Assembly (NCBI GenBank): GCA_934047225.1 | Contig: CAKOHE010000044.1 | Location: forward strand, 434,001 to 498,000 | From: Ypsolopha sequella | Taxonomy: Eukaryota; Arthropoda; Insecta; Lepidoptera; Ypsolophidae | DNA length: 64,000 nucleotides | Reading direction: 5' to 3' | In this document: positions 58,942 through 64,000 of the stretch, piece after piece | Position numbering within the stretch: position 1 is the first letter of the stretch | Layout: each line of letters starts with the position of its first letter | Translations under genes and position numbers: made by a program | The notes under the pieces: generated by a model | What the model saw: the letters and a program-made list of their open reading frames with translations, nothing else | The model's database searches: none | What the model was told of the DNA's origin: nothing

Positions 58942-59100
58942 GAATACCTAAACAACTTAAAAGAAGAAGCGCCCCAAGTAGACACGGTCAAGTTAGAACA
59001 GTTGCTGTCAGCTGCCTACGCGCTCATCAGTCCGGAGCTGCAGCAGGTCAGCTTGCCTGACTTCCCGGTTGACAGTTTACATGCTGCTGCACTTATATTG
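58942..59100 (+). CDS. VWA8: VWA8-like exon a
   Basis: Acceptor TTGTTCCAG, donor TTG/GTAAGT, 159 bp = 53 codons, starting EYLNNLKEEAPQVDTVKLEQ and ending SLPDFPVDSLHAAALIL. The reading frame stays open past the donor, but the consensus GTAAGT and the match across the intron fix the end. Confidence 0.72.
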
Positions 59101-62100
59101 GTAAGTACCACTGTCCGGCTTTATCCGGACGGATGGCAACGCTATGTCCGTGGCAGAACTCTACAACTCGTCGCAAAAGTTTCCAAAATGGTTGACATTG
59201 ATGCTCGAAACTTGCGACTTTACTTCGACCTTGAAACCTGGATCTTTTGTCTAACTTTTCTGATGATGCTAATGTAGATCTGATCACGCGATCCTGTCAT
59301 CCGTCACCGAGTTACGATGAACTCGGGAAGTTCAAGGTAGACTTTGTGTTTCTTAATGAGCTTGTCAACTGTAGTGAAATATCAGTATATTTGTAGAATA
59401 GAAAAATGTAGCTTATCAATAAAGTTCATGATCTAATATGTAAACATGGACAGTACCCTGAGAATCACAAGTCTAGTCGAGGGTACATTTGTAATTCAAT
59501 AACATATGTAACTGTTTCATTTAATACACGTATTTGTATTTGTATAAACGTATTTTTTATGGTAACTGATTAATTTGGTAATGCAAAACACAACAATTTT
59601 AGAATTTATGAAAAAAGCGAAGTTATGAGCAGCGATATTTATCACTTTTAGTTTGAAATTGTGTGAAATTAGATATCGAAAAAATAATTTTACTTGACAA
59701 ATTTCATGTTTGTGTCGCAACTTACCGTAACAGAAAGTATGCTATCGTTTAATAACTTTGTCCGTGAAAGTATCAAAGATTTGGAACGTAGATAGACCCA
59801 TACAAATGGTGTTGCGTTAACAAACCAACAATGTTTTATTGGATGTACGTAACATGGTACGTCTTTTTTATTTAGGTATTCTAACATACATAGTTTGTTC
59901 TACTTTTAGTCGCAAAATACTTCTATACTTTATATATTCTGATATTCTTATCTATTTGTATACTAATTACTTAACTTCTAGGGTTTTATCAAAAAGAAGA
60001 CCTTTTTACCAAATGTTTTCTAATTTATTTTTTCGCCGACGTGATTGTAAAATCTACGAACTACGAAGCAGAGTAAACTTATGTAAGTGTATAGTTACAT
60101 AAGGATCCCGTGAAAATTAAACAATCATTGAGGAGGAAACATTAAAAAAAAACCGGCCAAGGGCGAGTTGGACTCGCGTACCAAGGGTTCCGTACCATAT
60201 CCATAAAAACGTCAAAAAAAACATGTCTGTTGTATGGGAGCCCCCTTAAATATTTATTTTATTCTGTTTTTTAGTATACATTCAGTCAAGAAAGTATCGG
60301 GAATGACTGATTTGTCTATGGTTCCAAATTCAAATGTTGTTAATTTTTGTTGTTGTAAGATTGGCACAACTGTTTTCCATTTTGGCGCGGAGTTTGAGTT
60401 GCATCTGTTATTTAGATTAAATACAGTGCTGTTTTTAGTCATATCATATCTTGTGTGTATTGCGAATTTCATAATGGACAAAAACATTGAACAAAGAGTT
60501 TGTCTTAAATTTTGTATCGCCAATGGAATTTCGTGTTCGGAGTCACTGAAAATGTTACAAAAGGCTTACGGTGAATCGACTTTGTCAAAAACACGTGCTT
60601 ATGAGTGGTACAAAGCGTTCAAAAGTGGGCGAGATGTGATGGAAGATTTGCCTCGCTCTGGTAGGCCATCAACGTCTGCAACTGAAGTTAATATAGCAAA
60701 AGTGAAGAAAATAGTGACTGAAAATCCTCATTCAAGTTTGAGAGAGATAGCCGCCGAACTTTCTATGTCTCACGAGTCGATCCGTACCATTTTAAATAAT
60801 AATTTGGGTATGAAACATGTTGCCGCTCGGCTAGTCCCAAAAGACCTCAATTTTCTCCAAAAACTCAATCGCATAAGAGTCGCTGAGGACATGCTAGAAC
60901 GAGTCAATTCCGACCCAACATTCCTGAAACGCATTGTTACTGGTGACGAGACGTGGGTTTACGAGTTTGACATGCAAACTAGTCAACAAGTTTCGGAGTG
61001 GCGCCTTCCAACTGAACCGAAACCGAAAAAACCACGCCAAAGTCGATCAAAAGTCAAAGTTATTGTGATGTTTAGATATAGTGGGTAATTTCATATTATC
61101 TGTCACTTGGTTGATCTACCTGTACTTACCTACATGATACTTAATAAAGCAGTCTCGATTGAATAACCGTGTCGTTACTACGTTCTGCGTGCAATCCACA
61201 AATCCTTCAGGAACACTTCATTTGGACGACGAGGATGCCAAAAACGAGGAAATATCACAGGCGTCAACATCGAAATCAATTAATTTCAAGGAATTTAAGA
61301 GAACAAATTTGACGAAAAAGGCCGGATCTGTGGAAAGAAAATTCTTGGTTTTGCACCACGATAATGCGCCTTCGCACAAGGCCATCATTGTGAACGGATT
61401 TTTGATCAAAAACTCAACAAATACCATCGAGCAACCACCTTATCCACCAAATATGGCTCCAGCCGACTTCTTTCTTTTTCCTAAACTCAAATTACCACTT
61501 CGTGGCACCCGTTTTCATTCGGTAGAAGACATAAAGAAGAATTCGCTGCAAGAACTGATTTTAATTCCGGAAAAAGTGTTTAAAAATTTTTTTGATGGTT
61601 GTGTTATTCGTTGGCGTAAGTGTATTGTTTCCGAAGGAGCATACTTTGAAGGTGATAAAATAAATTTTGATGGATAACTAACATTTTGTATATTATTGAT
61701 TTTTTCCCGTTACTTTCTTGACAGAGTAGTATGTTGTTATAGCGGCAACAGAAATACATCATCTGTGAAAATTTCAACTATCTAACTATCACGGTTCATG
61801 AGATACAGCCTGGTGACAGACAGACAGACAGACAGCGGAGTCTTAGTAATAGGTTCCCGTTAGTTATCCTTTGGGTACGGAACCCTAAAAAACAAATGTA
61901 AATGAACAGTGTATTTTGTACCCGTTAACTTGTCATGCTTGTGGCAAGACGTTATAAGAAGCAGTACCGGGAGAGTAGTAACAGGCTTTTGCTTAGCATC
62001 AGTCATTCGTCCGTTATCAACTTCCGAAGATTTTGCGGAAGCTCCTGGACAGAAGAAGAATAAAACGAAAGAAGTCGAGGTCTTTCATTCTCCTTTCTGC

Positions 62101-62499
62101 TTTCTGATCGAGCACGCTTGCACACTATAAAAACATAATAATTTTTTTATAAATTTCAGGAACGCAACCCAAACATTCCTCTGCACAAGCTTTTATACTT
62201 GCTCTATCCATACAACACGTTTTTGACTAAAGAGCATGTGAAGAATGTCGAAGCCGTCCTTCATAACTTGAACATTAATACTAAGCCAAAATGGGATATT
62301 TCTTTCGGAGGCATCGAGGCCAAAGGAAACTCGGCGTTAGTGACGATGGATATCAACAGCCAGAAGGGTCAGTTTCCCGTGCCGGTTGGAGGTGGAAAAC
62401 CTGGCAGGTTTTCTAAGAGGACAGTGAAAACGGCGTATCAAAGTGATATGTTGAATGAGCTGCTATTGAGTCACAGTGTTGCCGATTTTTGCATTGTGG
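58942..62499 (+). CDS. VWA8: VWA8-like AAA+ ATPase gene, two internal exons
   Basis: Two plus-strand exons, 58,942-59,100 (phase 0) and 62,160-62,499 (phase 0 to 1), join as LHAAALIL-ERNPNIPLHKLLYLLYPYNTF. The second exon ends HSVADFCIVG, immediately before where a Walker A loop should start. This agrees with the segment of von Willebrand factor A domain-containing protein 8 that leads into its second AAA module (human ...LLAEMLQSHMVKDMCLIGGKGCGKT, from memory): a LL-x-x-x-YPY box and a MLxExLxSHxVxDxCxxG box. VWA8 is a mitochondrial AAA+ protein in animals. Both flanking parts of the gene lie outside or were not recognised. The 3.06-kb intron holds a mariner nested in another repeat. Confidence 0.72.
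59101..60141. other. VWA8-like intron, left part
   Basis: AT-rich with several meaningless ORFs. No feature recognised before the dispersed repeat at about 60,142. Confidence 0.45.
60474..61088 (+). pseudogene. Mariner transposase, N-terminal half (DNA binding and first catalytic Asp)
   Basis: ATG at 60,474 opens MDKNIEQRVCLKFCIANG; the frame upstream (from 60,234) is repeat sequence. Two helix-turn-helix regions follow: ESLKMLQKAYGESTLSKTRA with YEWYKAFKSGRD, then the GRPS hook motif (SGRPSTS), and SSLREIAAELSMSHESIRTI. The first catalytic aspartate lies in VTGDETWVYEFD. Homology to mariner stops at VIVMFRYSG, where a TAA follows; a normal mariner continues with a DYRG...EFLP segment that is missing here. 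Confidence 0.88.
61300..61677 (+). pseudogene. Mariner transposase, C-terminal half (D34D catalytic pair)
   Basis: Homology resumes at about KKAGSVERKFLVLHHDNAPS and runs to GAYFEGDKINFDG with a stop at 61,675. The second and third catalytic aspartates, in LHHDNAPSH and APADFFLFP, are separated by 34 residues, the mariner D34D signature. Frames upstream to 61,159 are open but not mariner-like. Roughly 40 residues of the catalytic core are absent between the halves. Confidence 0.88.
61892..62159. other. VWA8-like intron, right part
   Basis: No ORF supported. Ends in TTTTTTATAAATTTCAG, a standard acceptor. Confidence 0.5.
62160..62499 (+). CDS. VWA8: VWA8-like exon b
   Basis: 340 bp, ending G/GTAAGT in phase 1. 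Encodes ERNPNIPLHKLLYLLYPYNT, then a KPKWDISFGGIEAK segment, VPVGGGKPGRFSKRTVKTA, and the terminal HSVADFCIVG that leads to the expected Walker A motif. The apparent downstream K and stop are intron. Confidence 0.76.
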
Positions 62500-62504
62500 G
62501 TAAG

Positions 62505-62775
62505 TAGATAGATAGATTTAACATTTATTTCCCAAAAACACGACACATACATACAAAAAACAAAGTAGAACTTAAATAAAAGAAAAAAAAAAAAAATAAA
62601 GTTAAAACACAAAAAGAAAGTAACTTAAATTTATCCTAGTGGTATGAGTGTCGCGGCAAAGAAAAAAAGGCTCCGACTCAGCATAATGCCGCAAACCGAA
62701 ATCTGCGACGCTGTTATTGTGTCGTCACCTGCAGAGAGCCGCACGAATTCCATCGAGAGTGGACAATTATTGTTT
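62505..62775 (-). mobile_element. LINE 3' UTR/tail fragment, minus orientation
   Basis: Read on the minus strand the sequence runs from a GC-rich piece (GGCTCTCTGCAGGTGACG, TCGGTTTGCGGCATTATGC) through poly-T/A stretches to GGGAAATAAATGTTAAATC and a (TATC)n tail abutting the exon's donor site. A polyadenylation-like AATAAA and a 4-bp tandem tail are typical of insect LINE 3' ends. No coding part remains. Confidence 0.55.
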
Positions 62776-62832
62776 AGTTAATGTGTAAATGTATATGTGA
62801 GTATAATGGTTGTGTAATTTGTATATGAGTAA

Positions 62833-62972
62833 GGGCCGATTTTTCAATTGCCAGATAAAATTTATTTCTAGGAATAAACTATATCTATTTCATAAAACAA
62901 AAGGTGTTAGAGTGAAACCAACGTAGTTTATTCATAGGAATAAATTTTATCTGTGAATTGAAAAATCGGCCC
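62833..62972. mobile_element. MITE with TAA target site (PIF/Harbinger-like), 140 bp
   Basis: Terminal inverted repeats of about 47 bp begin GGGCCGATTTTTCAATT at both ends with about five mismatches inside. TAA flanks both ends (62,830-62,832 and 62,973-62,975). Three-base TWA duplications are a PIF/Harbinger trait. Confidence 0.75.
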
Positions 62973-63129
62973 TAAGTATAACAATTTTGGCTACATATAT
63001 TAAATAAGAGAATATCCTGACTGACTGGTCTATCAATGCCCGGGCTAGCTGATTGAAACTAGGAACATAAATTTGGACTGTGGGTTTCATCAGGACAGTA
63101 GATTTAAGGGTACTTATATTTCATCATAT

Positions 63130-63290
63130 TCAATCCATCAGCCTGGTTTGTCCACTGTTGAACACAGGCCTTTCCAAGATTTCGCTAATCTTGGCGGTCC
63201 TCCTGGAAGAAATGCCCATACTCACACAACCTGGGCAGGCGGTTTGGTTGGCGCCCGCGACCCAGTTACGCCGCTGTCCGTCATTAGTCT
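63130..63290 (-). pseudogene. RTE-type LINE 3' ORF fragment, minus orientation
   Basis: Contains, in reverse complement, the same CCACTG(T/C)TGAACA(T/C)AGGCCT and TGGCGGTCCTCC blocks as the fragment at 63,578-63,671. The minus frame reads TDGQRRNWVAG-like and ERPVFNSGQ-like pieces. Too decayed for a full frame. Confidence 0.55.
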
Positions 63291-63361
63291 GTTTTAGATA
63301 AGGGCCGGCAATTGAAGATGTATGTATCGCCATCAGTCGGTCCCAGGCATGGTGGGCCACC

Positions 63362-63403
63362 TAGTAGTGCCTGTTTGAGAGCTGTCTCAAACAGGCACTA
63401 CTA
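63362..63403. repeat. Perfect 19-bp stem, 4-bp loop hairpin
   Basis: TAGTAGTGCCTGTTTGAGA (63,362-63,380), loop GCTG, then its exact reverse complement (63,385-63,403). A TCTC-rich tract follows. No promoter or terminator context is apparent. Confidence 0.9.
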
Positions 63404-63577
63404 CTCTCTCTCTTACTCTCTCGCGAATAACTTCTGGGCGGTTCGTGAGTAAGATGGCATCCATACCTCCACTGACAGTCAAGCCCGGCATTAGCTTTCC
63501 CACCTACTACACCTATGAAGCACAGCGTCATCTATCAAATAACTTGTTTAATTACCTAGTAGTTTGTTTACCTTTTT

Positions 63578-63671
63578 GTATCTGACGGAGGACCGCCAAA
63601 AGTGGCGTAATATTGGGGAGGCCTATGTTCAGCAGTGGACGAATACGGGCTGATGGATGGATGGATGGATT
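63578..63671 (+). pseudogene. RTE-type LINE 3' end with (GGAT)n tail
   Basis: The plus frame encodes EDRQKWRNIGEAYVQQWTNT ending in TGA, the well-known C-terminus of insect RTE-like endonuclease-reverse transcriptases, followed by a GATG/GGAT tandem tail (63,649-63,669). Only this terminal scrap is present. Confidence 0.75.
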
Positions 63672-64000
63672 TATTTATTACTAGCGGAATTTTCGCAGCG
63701 TTGGTCGCGTGGATCCCGTTTCTCCCGATCCCATGGGATTTCCTAAAACTTCTTCCTAGCGGATGCCTACGTCCTACAAGAGACCTATAATTCAAATTTA
63801 AAGTTCCTAGGTGTAGTCGTTTGGTCTAGTAGTTAATAGATCAGTCAGTCAGGGTATTCTAGAGTTGGAGAAGAAAACGTACTAACAAATGTTTACTAAA
63901 CATAAATCATAATGTATGAATTACGTAATACCATTGATTAAGGTATAGACCGACAACTCCCATACATCAAGGCGTAGCAAATTTTAACCCGATCTTACAA
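63672..64000. other. Unannotated end of window, probable dispersed-repeat fragment
   Basis: GATCCCATGGGATTTCC...AAATTTAAAGTTCCTAGGTG...GATCAGTCAGTCAGG resembles a decayed lepidopteran dispersed-repeat tail. The remainder has no gene. Confidence 0.35.

Larger units (their letters stand above)
60277..61731 (+). mobile_element. Mariner transposon, defective, nested in the dispersed repeat
   Basis: Terminal inverted repeats: left TACATTCAGTCAAGAAAGTA at 60,277 and right (reverse strand) TACTACTCTGTCAAGAAAGT at 61,731, sharing GTCAAGAAAGTA-CGGGAA with small differences. Each lies beside a TA. The transposase is split into two halves with unrelated sequence between them (61,089 to about 61,300), so the copy is dead. 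Confidence 0.85.
60142..61891 (+). mobile_element. Dispersed lepidopteran-type repeat (SINE- or MITE-like), split by the mariner
   Basis: Left part 60,142-60,276 contains CCGGCCAAGGGCGAG...GGACTCGCGTACC and AGGGTTCCGTACC (60,184-60,196). Right part 61,732-61,891 contains GCGGCAACAGAAATACATCA, GTTCATGAGATACAGCCTGG, four GACA units and GGTACGGAACCCT (61,874-61,886). AGGGTTCCGTACC and GGTACGGAACCCT are exact reverse complements. I know this pair of halves as one common repeat in moths and butterflies, in which the junction reads ...TTTAGTATTTGTTGTTATAG.... Here a mariner interrupts at that TA. Confidence 0.7.

Overview
The window is animal nuclear DNA, most probably from a moth or butterfly (Lepidoptera). 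The evidence is split genes with GT-AG introns, an AT-rich intergenic background, insect-type DUF4781 and VWA8 exons, a mariner, BEL/Pao, RTE-like and CR1/jockey-like retroelement remains, and a dispersed repeat (GGTTCCGTACC...GGTACGGAACCC) that I know as common in lepidopteran genomes. There are no bacterial operons, ribosome binding sites or CRISPR arrays. All calls are by reading; no search was run.

Layout. 1-1400: the 3' end of a tyrosine-recombinase retroelement (DIRS-like) with an in-frame stop, followed by a complex inverted/direct terminal repeat. 2.46-46.76 kb: one very long tandem satellite of a 33-bp monomer, about 38.6 kb or roughly 1170 copies, cut into three blocks by two clean insertions. 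The first insertion (13,212-16,382) is a 3.17-kb non-autonomous LTR retrotransposon with 196-bp LTRs, a tRNA-Trp-type primer binding site and a 4-bp target duplication. It carries no pol but has one small ORF for a myristoylation-signal/transmembrane protein. The second (22,639-25,150) is a 5'-truncated LINE with an open reverse transcriptase frame and an 8-bp target duplication. Because 33 is divisible by 3, the satellite is open in several frames on both strands and yields false proteins of up to 2845 residues. The right third is a diverged subfamily organised in higher-order repeats, each marked by one monomer with a 1-bp deletion.

46.8-64 kb is ordinary gene-poor DNA with two host genes. 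On the minus strand (49,051-53,307) lie exons of a DUF4781-domain protein whose splice phases agree, with one exon duplicated in tandem as a dead copy. On the plus strand (58,942-62,499) lie two exons of a VWA8-like AAA+ ATPase, whose intron holds a broken mariner nested inside another repeat. Around them are a 42-bp minisatellite split by a LINE fragment, BEL/Pao and LINE relics, and several MITE-like hairpins with recognisable target duplications (TA, TAA and 8 bp).

No pathway links these genes. The main interest is the satellite and its layered history of amplification and insertion, the small membrane-protein ORF in the LTR element, and the exon duplication in the DUF4781 gene. I could not find the remaining 3' exons of that gene between its last visible exon and the satellite.
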